Assembly (NCBI GenBank): GCA_030427705.1
Contig: JAUIBR010000001.1
Span: 280,307 to 344,306 of the forward strand
DNA length: 64,000 bases
Source: a bacterium
GTDB taxonomy: Bacteria; Myxococcota_A; Bradymonadia; Bradymonadales; Bradymonadaceae
Direction of reading: 5' to 3'
In this document: positions 54,432-62,728 of the stretch, in pieces
Numbering within the stretch: position 1 is the first letter of the stretch
How the letters are laid out: each line of letters opens with the position of its first letter
Notes under the pieces: generated by a model
The model's input: only the letters and a program-made list of their open reading frames with translations
Databases searched by the model: none
Told to the model about the DNA's origin: nothing
Made by a program: the position numbers and the translations under genes

Positions 54432-55294
54432 GCGAGGGCGGCGGAGGTAAAATCCTCAAAGGGATTCTGGGCTGCGGCTGTCTGTTACTGCTTCTGGGCA
54501 TCCTCGCCACAGGGGCAATGGGGTGGTTCATCTATGACCAGGTCTCACAGATTGACTGGAAGAAAGCCACCGACTTCTCTTCGTACTCGCCTGAGATCAA
54601 TACGAATCTCATGTCAGAATATGGCGTGGACCTCGACAAGATTGGGGACGCAATTTCAAGACCGATGACCGAGGAAGACGCTGACCGCTTCTTGGAATCC
54701 CATGAGTGGTTCTACGCTCAGCCAGAATCCAAGCATGCGACGGATATTCTCGATGGTGTCGCTGAAGGCGAACCATCTATGGAAGATGTGCTCGTCATCT
54801 GGGAGCGAAAGCAGGAATTGATGGAGCTGATGGGACGCTTCAATGACTACATCGCTGACAATGGTGGCTACTTAAAACAGACTGACAGCGCCGTGCGCGC
54901 CATCGGTACGGCGGCTGCGGCCGAGGCAATCTCAGTCGGTGTCGGCGGCGACCCAGCCAGCGATAAAGTCGCTAAAGTGGGCGCGGAAGTGGCGACAAAG
55001 GCACACAGCGAAGCCAAATCTGCTGACCCGCAAGACATCGCGAAGCTGCTGGAAGGCAAGGAAATCGCGGGCTTCAAGATCAGCAAGGGTATTGCGACGA
55101 AAGCCAAACCCGGCGTGGTCGCTCTAACCCGAATGCCCAAAGAGTCGTTTGTGGCGTGGGGCAAGCTGCCCCAGTCAAAACGACAACGATTAATTGATGC
55201 TTATCAAAAACAACGTAAATTCGTAATCGCGACGCAGCTCAACCCTGTATTGAACACTGCGCAGCTGATTTCGACGATGCAAGGACTCCAATGA
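54428..55294 (+). CDS. single-pass membrane protein of unknown function in nucleoside operon
   Basis: 288-residue protein with one strong N-terminal membrane helix (about 8-36; ILGCGCLLLLLGILATGAMG) and a long soluble part. The start is TTG at 54428, overlapping the upstream TGA (TTGA). The soluble part has helical, charged segments; Gly/Ala-rich patches around 158-180. No domain recognised. Because it lies between the transporter and purine nucleoside phosphorylase and overlaps both, it may act with the transporter, for example as an accessory or binding protein. This is an inference from context only. Confidence 0.7.
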   Translation: MSEGGGGKILKGILGCGCLLLLLGILATGAMGWFIYDQVSQIDWKKATDFSSYSPEINTNLMSEYGVDLDKIGDAISRPMTEEDADRFLESHEWFYAQPESKHATDILDGVAEGEPSMEDVLVIWERKQELMELMGRFNDYIADNGGYLKQTDSAVRAIGTAAAAEAISVGVGGDPASDKVAKVGAEVATKAHSEAKSADPQDIAKLLEGKEIAGFKISKGIATKAKPGVVALTRMPKESFVAWGKLPQSKRQRLIDAYQKQRKFVIATQLNPVLNTAQLISTMQGLQ

Positions 55295-56118
55295 CGGAAC
55301 TGTATGACAAGGTCGCGGAAACCACGGAATGGTTAAACGGCCGAATTGATGCAAAACCCGCATGCGCCATGATTTTGGGCAGCGGTCTCGGCGCACTTGG
55401 CGACGAGCTCGAAGACGCTAACGGTATTGACTACGGCGATATCCCCCACTTCCCAACGTCGGCGGTGGTGGGTCACGCGGGTCGATTGGTCTTCGGAAAG
55501 ATGAGCGGCAAAGACGTCGTCATCATGCAAGGGCGGACCCACTTCTACGAAGGCTGGGAGCCCTGGCAGCTGACCTTCCCGGTTCGGGTGTTTGGCGTGA
55601 TGGGAATCGACAAAATCCTCGTCACCAACTCCGCTGGCGGCATCAACCCTGACTTCGAGCCAGGCGACCTGATGCTCATCAACGACCACATCAACCTGAT
55701 GGGTTACAACGTGCTTCGCGGCGAGAATGACGAGCGGTTTGGCCCTCGTTTCCCCGATATGAGTCACGCCTACGCACCCGAGATGCGCAACACGATTCTG
55801 GATGCCGCACGACAGCTCAACCTGCCGTTGAAAGCTGGTGTTTACGTCGGCCTATCGGGTCCAAGTTACGAGACCCCTGCGGAGATTCGCATGCTCGGAA
55901 AGCTCGGTGCTGATGCGGTTGGGATGTCGACCGTGCCTGAGACCACGGTAGCTAACCACATGGGCATGAAGGTCGGTGGCATCAGCTGTATCTCGAACCT
56001 GGCGGCCGGAATCGCGCAGCACAAGCTCGACCACAGCGAAGTCAAAGACACCGCCAATAAAGTCCGCGGCACCTTCGGCTCGTTGGTTCGAAAAACCGTC
56101 GAGCTCCTGGACGCCTAA
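55291..56118 (+). CDS. purine nucleoside phosphorylase (trimeric PNP)
   Basis: 275-residue phosphorylase of the trimeric PNP family, which splits inosine and guanosine with phosphate. Marks are LGSGLG (30-35) and VVGHAGRLVFG, MQGRTHFYEGW (about 70-80), TNSAGG and GLSGPSYETPAEIR. ATGA overlap with the preceding gene indicates co-translation. Start ATG at 55291. Together with the transporter upstream and cytidine deaminase downstream it makes a complete purine/pyrimidine nucleoside salvage unit. Confidence 0.93.
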   Translation: MTELYDKVAETTEWLNGRIDAKPACAMILGSGLGALGDELEDANGIDYGDIPHFPTSAVVGHAGRLVFGKMSGKDVVIMQGRTHFYEGWEPWQLTFPVRVFGVMGIDKILVTNSAGGINPDFEPGDLMLINDHINLMGYNVLRGENDERFGPRFPDMSHAYAPEMRNTILDAARQLNLPLKAGVYVGLSGPSYETPAEIRMLGKLGADAVGMSTVPETTVANHMGMKVGGISCISNLAAGIAQHKLDHSEVKDTANKVRGTFGSLVRKTVELLDA

Positions 56119-56540
56119 TGGAAGACTATCGCGGAATCAGTGCCGACGTTTGGCAGTCTTTATTGGACACCGCCCTCGCGGTGCGAAAGAACGCGCACGC
56201 GCCTTACTCAAACTTCCAGGTCGGCGCAGCTTTGCTGACCGACGAGGGCGAAGTCATCGTCGGTGTGAACGTCGAAAACGCAACGTTCGGCGCGACGGTT
56301 TGCGCTGAGCGAACAGCTGTTCAAACGGCGATCACGATGGGCTTTAAGAAGTTCAAGGCGCTTTGTGTTGTCACGCACGCTGACCATCCGGTGGCTCCAT
56401 GTGGCATCTGCCGCCAGGTCATGGCCGAGTTTCAGCCTGACCTACCGATCCTCATGGCGAACACCAAGGGTGACACCCTCTACGTCAGCCTGGGTGAACT
56501 TCTGCCCCATCAGTTTGGTCAATCCGACTTCGTCGATTAG
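56118..56540 (+). CDS. cdd: cytidine deaminase
   Basis: 140-residue zinc deaminase converting cytidine to uridine. Zinc site: Cys62-Ala-Glu64 and the PCGICRQ block with Cys95 and Cys98; catalytic Glu64. It starts at ATG 56118 in a TAATG overlap with the purine nucleoside phosphorylase gene. Ends with the convergent M28 peptidase gene, overlapping it by four bases. Confidence 0.95.
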   Translation: MEDYRGISADVWQSLLDTALAVRKNAHAPYSNFQVGAALLTDEGEVIVGVNVENATFGATVCAERTAVQTAITMGFKKFKALCVVTHADHPVAPCGICRQVMAEFQPDLPILMANTKGDTLYVSLGELLPHQFGQSDFVD

Positions 56541-57523
56541 CTGCTAAGCGTCAGGACGGACGCGTGCAGTCCCGTCAGCACGTGGCCAAGAGCGTCGTAA
56601 TCAATCTTATCTGGGGTGTCGCGGTCCGTGTGATAGTGCGGATATCGATACGGCGCAGAGTCCGTAATCATAACCGCTTTGTAACCTGCATCCCAGAACG
56701 ATGCGTGGTCGCTCCAGCCTACACCGGGCACGTCTGAAGGCATTGCCACACCGTGCGTGGCGATGGGAGCAGTGGCTCGAAACGCGCCGACAACGTCGCG
56801 CACCAGGCCTGCCGAGTCGATGTTTCCAACTACCCCAACAAAGTTGCCAGTTGTTGGCAGATTAAAATCTACGCCTTCGGGGTAGTGCTGGGAATCGGGC
56901 TCATCGGTGTAGTACCCGATCGTCTCCAGACACAGCATCGCGCGCACCTTTTCGTCCTTCATCGCGCAGTCTTGGGCGTAGCGTTTGCTCCCCATCAGGT
57001 CCGTGTCGAAGAACGGCGCCTCTTCGTTGACGAAGAACACGCAACGCACCGTTCGAAGTGGGGTTGGGCCTTGCGCCAGTTTGCGCGCGAGCTCCAATAG
57101 CGCAGCGACACCGGAACCATTGTCGTTGGCACCTGGCGTTCCGTGCGCGGAGTCATAGTGCGCACCAACAACCACGATCTCATTAAAATGGAGCGCGCCA
57201 CGAAACTCAACTTCGATGTTCCGCACTTCTTCGTGCCCAACCATGAATGTCTGTGCCTTGGGACGAAGGCCCATCGCCGTGAGCTCATCCTCGATATAGC
57301 AAGCGGCGCGGTCTAACTGTTGCTGATAGCCGTGGACGCGCCGCTCACCGATATCGGTTGCCAACGTTTCAATATGGCGCTTGAGGCGACGCACATCCTC
57401 TTCGTCCGCGTCCGGTATCGGTCCGTCGTAGACCTCGCCAGGCATCGCGAACATGCGCCAAGCCGCAGCAACCAAGCCGCCAACAGCCGCAACGAGCGCG
57501 CCTCCAATCAACCATGGGCCCAT
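56537..57523 (-). CDS. M28-family zinc aminopeptidase, membrane-anchored
   Basis: 328-residue M28 peptidase with an N-terminal hydrophobic anchor (about 3-25). Zinc-binding motifs visible: GAHYDSAHG with His and GANDNGSG (Asp), then VNEEAPFF (catalytic Glu), Asp in the later block, and the final His in YHTDRDTPDK. This is the co-catalytic di-zinc arrangement. Periplasmic aminopeptidase or carboxypeptidase; substrate unknown. Convergent with cdd by four bases. The small membrane-protein gene lies three bases upstream on the same strand. Confidence 0.88.
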   Translation of the reverse strand: MGPWLIGGALVAAVGGLVAAAWRMFAMPGEVYDGPIPDADEEDVRRLKRHIETLATDIGERRVHGYQQQLDRAACYIEDELTAMGLRPKAQTFMVGHEEVRNIEVEFRGALHFNEIVVVGAHYDSAHGTPGANDNGSGVAALLELARKLAQGPTPLRTVRCVFFVNEEAPFFDTDLMGSKRYAQDCAMKDEKVRAMLCLETIGYYTDEPDSQHYPEGVDFNLPTTGNFVGVVGNIDSAGLVRDVVGAFRATAPIATHGVAMPSDVPGVGWSDHASFWDAGYKAVMITDSAPYRYPHYHTDRDTPDKIDYDALGHVLTGLHASVLTLSS

Positions 57524-57526
57524 AGT

Positions 57527-57787
57527 CTAAACCGCGTTCGGCCAGTTGATGGTAAGGTCAGGCTCAACCTCAGCGAGCCGCTTCTTCGCGTCACGTCGCT
57601 TCTTGACCCCAACAGCCACCATCGCCGGTGCAACGAAGTAGCAGAGCGGGCATGTCGTGCCGATCAAGAGCAGTGACGCCGCGCTGACCGCGCCGACACC
57701 GAAGCCAAACTTCACATGACCAGTTCCTTCTTTGAACTGCGCTTCGCACTCTTCCCGCACCTGATTGGTGTCTTTTTGGGAGTTCAT
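57527..57787 (-). CDS. small membrane protein
   Basis: 86-residue protein with one or two hydrophobic segments (about 29-65) and a basic stretch VKKRRDAKKR that probably stays in the cytoplasm. TTCPLCYF contains a CxxC-like pair. Strong GGAGG upstream of its start (58 bases after the convergent lipoprotein? no: it lies 42 bases beyond the TSP3-zincin gene stop on the same strand). It is followed closely by the M28 peptidase gene, so they are probably co-transcribed. Function unknown. Confidence 0.65.
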   Translation of the reverse strand: MNSQKDTNQVREECEAQFKEGTGHVKFGFGVGAVSAASLLLIGTTCPLCYFVAPAMVAVGVKKRRDAKKRLAEVEPDLTINWPNAV

Positions 57788-57829
57788 AACAGCCTCCTAC
57801 GCTGGACACTTAAAGCGTAAGCACCAGCA

Positions 57830-59026
57830 TCACATTTCAAAGCCGTCGCCGCCGCCCAATAATTCCGAGGTGTGAACCGAAATCATCTGGTCGAAGCGCA
57901 TCAACGGGATCGACTCATTGCTGAATCTCCCAGCATTTGATGTTGAGGTCGCGCCAAGGTTTGCATCCGCATTCATATCGCCATGGAATCGCTGCTGCGC
58001 TTCCCCGCAACTCGAGGGCACAGACATGACGTTATAGAAATTCACACCGCCGTTCGTCGCGTCGTCATGACCCAACTGCAGAATGTGGCCCATCTCATGC
58101 ACCAGCGTGCCTGTGAGCGCTTCCTCGAACGTAATGTCAGGGATCTCGCCATCGATACCGCATTGAGGGTGCAGGGCATTCAATGCGTCGAAATAGACAA
58201 ACAATCCTGTCTTTTCGATGTCGCCGTCATTGCGACTGACGACCTCCCCACCACGGAACTCTGAGTCCAATCGACGCGACGCGACGATCACATGAACCAT
58301 CTTGCTGGTCGGCATCGGCGCCGGCGTTGCCGCATACATTGGCGGATTCGACTCCAAAACGCCCTGCCGCTGCTCGAAGCTGCCATCGAATTCCACGATG
58401 CTGATATTGGTTTGGTCTCTATACAGATGAAGCCCAATCCCCATCGTGCCATCGACGTTGGCAAATGGCGCATCTGCAAACGCCTCGACCGCCGCGGTCA
58501 AAACCGCTTCGTTGAGTGTCTTCCCTTGCATTTCGTCGAGCTCGACCAGAATGGACTGACGAAGTGGATGCGGAATATTGCCTGCCGGAACAGTCGCGCG
58601 AAGCCCGACCTGGTACTCTTCAAGGTTGGTGAGCCCATCCCCATCCGGATCTTCCTGGCCGTCGGGAGTGCCGTTCCCATTGGAGTCCGAATCTTGCCAG
58701 TTCAGGGCCGTGGCATCGCCGGCCCAGATCTCCCAAAGGTCCTCCAACCCATCACCGTCTGAATCGTCGCCAGGCTGGGGCCCTTCCATGTCCGGCCCAA
58801 GATCAGGCAGGTCCAAATCAAACTGCGCAAAATCGAACCCCATATCTGACGTCTGATTGTTCGCGTTGTTCTGATTGTTGAAATTGTTGACGTTGTTCTG
58901 GTTGTTTTGCCCAAAGTCAGAGCCGAACCCCGTGTCAGAATCGCTCTCGACATCGAACGAGCCTGTACACGCCGCAAGCAACGGAGCCACGAGAGTCGCC
59001 AATGAAACGAGCCGAATAGAGTGCAT
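57830..59026 (-). CDS. Asn-rich lipoprotein with TSP3 repeats and zincin domain
   Basis: 398-residue lipoprotein with lipobox LLAAC and a short Asn/Gln-rich linker (QNNQNNVNNFNN). Residues about 85-135 contain calcium-binding TSP3-type repeats (DSDGDGLEDLWE, DPDGDGLTNLEEYQ). The C-terminal half is a metalloprotease-like domain with HEMGHILQLGH at about 310-320. Predicted to be an outer-membrane-anchored protease with a Ca2+-dependent spacer. The small membrane-protein gene lies 42 bases after its stop. Confidence 0.8.
   Translation of the reverse strand: MHSIRLVSLATLVAPLLAACTGSFDVESDSDTGFGSDFGQNNQNNVNNFNNQNNANNQTSDMGFDFAQFDLDLPDLGPDMEGPQPGDDSDGDGLEDLWEIWAGDATALNWQDSDSNGNGTPDGQEDPDGDGLTNLEEYQVGLRATVPAGNIPHPLRQSILVELDEMQGKTLNEAVLTAAVEAFADAPFANVDGTMGIGLHLYRDQTNISIVEFDGSFEQRQGVLESNPPMYAATPAPMPTSKMVHVIVASRRLDSEFRGGEVVSRNDGDIEKTGLFVYFDALNALHPQCGIDGEIPDITFEEALTGTLVHEMGHILQLGHDDATNGGVNFYNVMSVPSSCGEAQQRFHGDMNADANLGATSTSNAGRFSNESIPLMRFDQMISVHTSELLGGGDGFEM
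58856..58914 (-). repeat. short Asn-rich linker-coding repeat
   Basis: About six nine-base units on the minus strand encoding NNQNN, NNVNN, NNFNN and NNANN. Shorter and more mixed than the other arrays in this window. Confidence 0.7.
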
Positions 59027-59144
59027 AAAGGCATGCTACCGAAGCCGTCAGAGGTTTCAAAGCTTGACGTCGCATTCAGGTGCCGACTTTCAAATTCGTC
59101 TGTCGGGTTTTGATGACCAACAACAACCTTGGTAATCTGAAGTC

Positions 59145-59849
59145 ATGAGAGCAAAAATCAAAAATGCTTCGTATATCGTCCTGGCCACATTTGGCGCCGT
59201 CATCTTTTGGGGTGGCGTCTCGCAGGTCCAGATTAACGCCGGCCCACACCCAGGTCTGAAGGATGACGCGCTCAAGAAAGCGCTGCGGACCAACCGCCAG
59301 CATTCTCCGCTGACCTATTTCAAAGCCCGGTCCATCGTTTTTGGCAAATTGGATGGCAACGGCAAGAAAGCCGAGTGCGTCTACACGGGCGAGGCGATTG
59401 AGTACACGATGCAACCCTCGCCGCATGTCGGAAATATCGAGCACACGCTGCCACGAAGCCGAATGCCTGAAGAAGCAAACACCGACCTCCACCACCTGTT
59501 CCCGGTCATCCCCGAAGCAAACCTGGCTCGGGCCAATTTCAAGTTTGGCGACGTGATTCTCCCGGTTTGGAACAAGGGTTCGAAGTCAGGACCGTCGCGT
59601 AGCGGCAAACCTGTATTCGAGGTCCGCAAAGAACATCGCGGCGACGTTGCCCGCGCCATGTTCTACGTTTCTACCATGTATGATGTCCGCATCGACTCGG
59701 ACGAGGAGCGTGTCCTGCGCTCCTGGCACAAGGAAGACCCGGTCAGCGCAAAAGAGAAGAAGCGCAACGAGGCGGTCGCCAAGTTCCAAAAGTCGACCAA
59801 CCCTTTCATTTCGCACCCAACGTTGGTCGGAAGAATCTCAGACTTCTAA
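59145..59849 (+). CDS. secreted endonuclease I (EndA/Vvn family)
   Basis: 234-residue exported nuclease. Signal peptide about 1-24. The beta-beta-alpha-metal motif is visible: Glu99-His100 in EHTLPRS, then NTDLHHLFP (112-120) and the metal-ligand Asn126 in EANLARANF. Such enzymes cut DNA and sometimes RNA without sequence specificity, usually in the periplasm or outside the cell. Divergent from the zincin lipoprotein gene with about 118 bases between them. No disulfide-forming Cys pair is clear, unlike some Vvn-type members. Confidence 0.87.
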   Translation: MRAKIKNASYIVLATFGAVIFWGGVSQVQINAGPHPGLKDDALKKALRTNRQHSPLTYFKARSIVFGKLDGNGKKAECVYTGEAIEYTMQPSPHVGNIEHTLPRSRMPEEANTDLHHLFPVIPEANLARANFKFGDVILPVWNKGSKSGPSRSGKPVFEVRKEHRGDVARAMFYVSTMYDVRIDSDEERVLRSWHKEDPVSAKEKKRNEAVAKFQKSTNPFISHPTLVGRISDF

Positions 59850-60443
59850 ACAAAAAAGGTCCTGGTACTGAATCCCGAATGGACGCGGCGCCACAGGCTA
59901 CGATCGGGTCGATGATCGCACCACGACACCGGCGAGTTGAAAGGTCGGCTGATGGATCGAGGCGTGGCGTTTACGCGCTCAGATGGCAGTCGCTTGGGTG
60001 TGTACTGAAAGGGGCCCGTGGGTTCGCTAGCCTACTTTCCACACATCGGGCACCGGGGGTGAAGGTCCCACCAGAAGCAAGAGGCGCAGCATCCTGCCGA
60101 TACTCCTCTGCCAGCTTCACGATTTGTTTCTTCTTGCCCTTGTAAACGACGACAATTAGATCTTCCTCGTCGTTGTTCGTCAGCGAGTACGTTTTCTTGT
60201 ACATGTCAAACGCAAGCCCGCATAAATACTCGGTTTGGACAACTATCGGACAACAGAATCTCCAAAACCCGCACAGATTCTACCTGTGGACAGTTTGGAC
60301 AATCGCCACTCAAGAATTTTGCGGAAAAATGAGTGCACTTTCAGGATTGCACTGGAAAATTCCACGACTTTTGAAAGCACACAAAGGAGACCGCCTAGCT
60401 GTCCAATCTGTCCAATGGTCTGTCGGTGCAGTACAGTCTTGTC
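59850..60443. other. 594-base gap before the GIY-YIG gene; no confident gene
   Basis: Only a short minus-strand frame (59971-60204, 77 residues; starts MYKKTYSL, then a Lys-rich KGKKKQIVKLAEEYRQ segment) is mildly gene-like; its second half (after about residue 40) looks non-coding. The right half holds an array of GGACA/TGTCC boxes (see the separate entry). The patch has lower gene density and different base use from its neighbours. Confidence 0.5.
60234..60415. repeat. array of GGACA / TGTCC boxes upstream of the GIY-YIG gene
   Basis: Direct copies ggaca at 60237, 60248, 60288 and 60297, and inverted tgtcc at 60400 and 60409. The pairs form two 14-base blocks, GGACAGTTTGGACA (60288-60301) and the reverse complement of TGTCCAATCTGTCC (60400-60413), about 100 bases apart. 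They look like operator half-sites or ends of a small element. Confidence 0.65.
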
Positions 60444-61181
60444 ATGTACATCTATGTTCTCCACCAGAAAGCCACAAACTTGTTCAAGATTGGGCAGAGT
60501 GCCCGCCCATTCAAACGCAAAAGCAGCCTGCAGACAGGTAATCCTGATGAGTTGGACCTGCTATTGAGTGTCAAGTCTGCGGTTCCCGACAAAGAGATTC
60601 ACGAGTTTTTCGAAGGACGCCATGAACGTGGGGAGTGGTTTCGGTTTGATACGCCTGAAGAGGCTATTCATGAGGTGATGTTCTATCTTAAATACCCAGA
60701 CCCGATCACCCGCTTGCTAAAACGTCGCGCCGAGATTGACGTTAGAGCTACACTAGGACCAGGCGATGCATCCGTGCATGAACTCAAGACTTGGTTGGTC
60801 AATTGGATGAAAGAGCTGGCTGAAAAGCCGGTATACGAATGCACTTTCGCAAACGGATGGGAACTCTTGATCACCGGTCGGGCAAACACTGATAACTTCG
60901 TTCTTGAAGGTGAGATAATTGAGGATGTTCGCAGTTTCAGATATCCCCCGCCACAATGGAGGTTGATGGCTTCGAACTTCTATGGAGACCTAGTCGTTCG
61001 TGAAATCTACAACATGGACTTTGGAGCGGTGAACTGGCCGGTTGAAGGTCGCAATCCAAATCAGCTAACCGGTGACGACATAGAAGTCCTCAAGACCTGG
61101 TTCCGACTAGCCGCGAAATGTGACGAAGTTCATCAAAAATGGAGGGCAAAGCACTTCCCGCCACCGGATGAGAAAAGTTGA
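60444..61181 (+). CDS. T5orf172/GIY-YIG-like domain protein
   Basis: 245-residue protein whose N-terminus (MYIYVLHQKATNLFKIGQSARPFKRKSSLQTGNP) matches the T5orf172/Mug113 branch of the GIY-YIG superfamily, with Glu and basic residues in the following helix. The rest (about 95-245) is an unassigned, helix-rich domain. A GTG at 60426 would add six residues; the ATG at 60444 fits the family. It sits in the accessory patch with a strong repeat array upstream. Possibly a nuclease in phage or plasmid defence; function not proven. Confidence 0.7.
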   Translation: MYIYVLHQKATNLFKIGQSARPFKRKSSLQTGNPDELDLLLSVKSAVPDKEIHEFFEGRHERGEWFRFDTPEEAIHEVMFYLKYPDPITRLLKRRAEIDVRATLGPGDASVHELKTWLVNWMKELAEKPVYECTFANGWELLITGRANTDNFVLEGEIIEDVRSFRYPPPQWRLMASNFYGDLVVREIYNMDFGAVNWPVEGRNPNQLTGDDIEVLKTWFRLAAKCDEVHQKWRAKHFPPPDEKS

Positions 61182-61664
61182 CCAGAGAAAGCTGGGCTTC
61201 TAACCGATTTCATGAGCGGCAACATTCTCAATCGGCCGCTCCGCGGCGATTGGCAGCCACCTGTGCAGTTGGATCAGCAGTTAGGTGCGCCTCCTGCCCA
61301 TGTCGCTGCAACGCAGCCGAGAAGTCTTGACCCCGAATTCATCACGCATCTCCTCGTGTAAATCGCGAACTCTCGATGAGATGCCAGCGGCTTACCTTCC
61401 TTCTGCAGTGCAACTCGCCGTTCGAAGAATCGATTCTTGAGCTCGCGCCCGAGCTCGTCATCCACACCTAAATCCATGTGATTCCTGGCTACAGCCCGGT
61501 CCCCAGATTTCGTCACTCGGTAGAAATCGCATTCCCATGTCATCACCCAATATCGCTTTGAGCAGGCGGGCAGTGCCCGCAGGATTCTCGTCAACATCCA
61601 TTGTCGCGCTCCATTGCAGGTTTGAGACGGTTATCGGACACCAAGGTATTGCGAAAAACAATGG
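61182..61664. pseudogene. degenerate coding region upstream of hicB
   Basis: 483 bases with two short minus-strand frames that overlap in different phases: one (61458-61661) with MDVDENPAGTARLLKAILGDD and one (61274-61597) with YRVTKSGDRAVARNHMDLG. Together they read like one protein split by a frameshift near 61550. I cannot identify it. Probably the remnant of a gene from the same accessory patch. Confidence 0.4.
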
Positions 61665-62030
61665 TTAGGCTGAGACAAGCTCCTTGGAGACCCGGTGGGT
61701 TGCTCTTCCACCCGCGAGCAGCTCGGTGACCATATGGTTCAGTGACACACCTTCAGCTGCCGCAAGAATCGCTAGATCACGATGGAGGTCTTCCGAAACC
61801 CGAATCACGAACTTACCTGAGTACTTCTTGTCGGCAAGTGGTGGAGGAAGTTTCTCACCGTCCTCGAGCGTGAATTCGATTGCGCCTTCAACGGCGCTTC
61901 GAATCTCCCGAAGTGCCTCTTCTGGGGTGTCGCCATGGGCGGCCAGATCTGGCCACTCAACAGCGGTTGCGATGTATGCCTCGTCTTCGACCGACCATCG
62001 GACTCGATAGCTATAAATCTCTGAGTGCAT
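61665..62030 (-). CDS. hicB: HicB-family antitoxin
   Basis: 121-residue HicB antitoxin with an N-terminal partially degraded RNase H-like fold (YRVRWSVEDEAYIATAVEWPDLAAHGDTPEEALREIRSA) and a C-terminal ribbon-helix-helix DNA-binding part (about 75-112, KFVIRVSEDLHRDLAILAAAEG). Its gene follows hicA by 75 bases on the same strand. In HicAB systems HicB neutralises HicA and represses the operon. Two perfect palindrome halves lie upstream of hicA. Confidence 0.85.
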   Translation of the reverse strand: MHSEIYSYRVRWSVEDEAYIATAVEWPDLAAHGDTPEEALREIRSAVEGAIEFTLEDGEKLPPPLADKKYSGKFVIRVSEDLHRDLAILAAAEGVSLNHMVTELLAGGRATHRVSKELVSA

Positions 62031-62105
62031 TCTCTGTCTCCTTTGCTTTTCTAAGACGCCTCCTAGGCGCCCGCGTCTCCACGATACCCTCGTGGGTAGG
62101 GTTTC

Positions 62106-62378
62106 TTACTCCTCCTCTTCCGAGGGGAAGCTCTCCTCGATGAACCTCTCAATCGCCTGCCGGACTTGCTTAACTTGATAGGGTTTCGCGCGTCCTCCTT
62201 TGGCACGCTGCAAGTTCACGAGAGGCTTTCCGGCCCATGGCATCTTGAAGAAATGGTGGCTCCCCTTCACTCGGGGTTCCCCAAACACCTCTTCACATAA
62301 CGCCAACAATCGAGCGAACCGGATGTTGGTTGTTTGTTCAAGTTGTTCGAGAATCTGCTCCAATTCTTCTTTCGACAT
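62106..62378 (-). CDS. hicA: HicA-like toxin
   Basis: 90-residue protein resembling HicA mRNA interferases, with GSHHFF at 39-44 (catalytic His) and a C-terminal KPYQVKQVRQAIE helix. It is longer than typical HicA (about 60 residues) because of an N-terminal helical extension. Start ATG at 62378 with AGGAG seven bases upstream; an in-frame ATG 42 bases earlier is rejected because it lies in the operator. Toxin and antitoxin order (hicA first) is the common one. Confidence 0.78.
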   Translation of the reverse strand: MSKEELEQILEQLEQTTNIRFARLLALCEEVFGEPRVKGSHHFFKMPWAGKPLVNLQRAKGGRAKPYQVKQVRQAIERFIEESFPSEEEE

Positions 62379-62399
62379 CAAAAGCTCCTGCGGTACCAA

Positions 62400-62457
62400 T
62401 GATACTAAATATAGTACCACACATCAGGGAGTCAATCTGATATCGCATTTAGTATCA
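62400..62457. promoter_or_regulatory. inverted-repeat operator of the hicAB operon
   Basis: Perfect 11-base inverted repeat TGATACTAAAT (62400-62410) and ATTTAGTATCA (62447-62457), 36 bases apart, directly upstream of hicA. It brackets the likely promoter, as expected for HicB autoregulation. Confidence 0.75.
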
Positions 62458-62497
62458 CTTTACCTGTGTGCCGAGTCAAACAAGCCAAGAAAAGAAA

Positions 62498-62533
62498 AAG
62501 CCCTCTGCATCGATGATACAGAGGGGCTTTTTT
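62498..62533 (-). terminator. bidirectional terminator-like hairpin
   Basis: Stem agccctctg / cagaggggct with one bulged base and an 11-base loop, flanked by A-rich DNA on the left and TTTTTT on the right. Read on the minus strand it follows the tRNA gene by about 75 bases and precedes the hicAB operator. Confidence 0.8.
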
Positions 62534-62608
62534 GAGGTTTGCTACCTATACGCCACCATGCCTCTAAGGGGTTCTACGGTAGCGTCTAAATATCAACACG
62601 TTATGTAG

Positions 62609-62680
62609 TGGGCACAGGAGGATTTGAACCTCCGACCCCTTCGGTGTGAGCGAAGTGCTCTCCCACTGAGCTATGTGCCC
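62609..62680 (-). tRNA. tRNA-Val (anticodon CAC)
   Basis: 72-nt cloverleaf on the minus strand: acceptor GGGCACA/TGTGCCC, D arm GCTC...GAGC, anticodon stem CTTCG/CGAAG with loop CTCACAC (anticodon CAC, reads GTG Val), T arm GGAGG TTCAAAT CCTCC. Discriminator A; CCA is not encoded. A terminator-like hairpin lies just downstream. I found no second copy of its 3' end nearby, so no sign that the accessory patch was inserted at this tRNA. Confidence 0.96.
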
Positions 62681-62728
62681 TTAAAAGGGACGCGGTGTGT
62701 ACCACTTGGTATTTGGCGTTGCAAGCGT

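Noticed and set aside
59971..60204. 77-residue minus-strand frame starting MYKKTYSL
   Set aside because: The first 40 residues look protein-like but the rest does not; no supporting neighbour or ribosome site, so not listed as a gene.
62609..62680. tRNA as insertion site of an integrative element
   Set aside because: No repeat of the tRNA 3' end was found within the accessory patch and there is no integrase gene.
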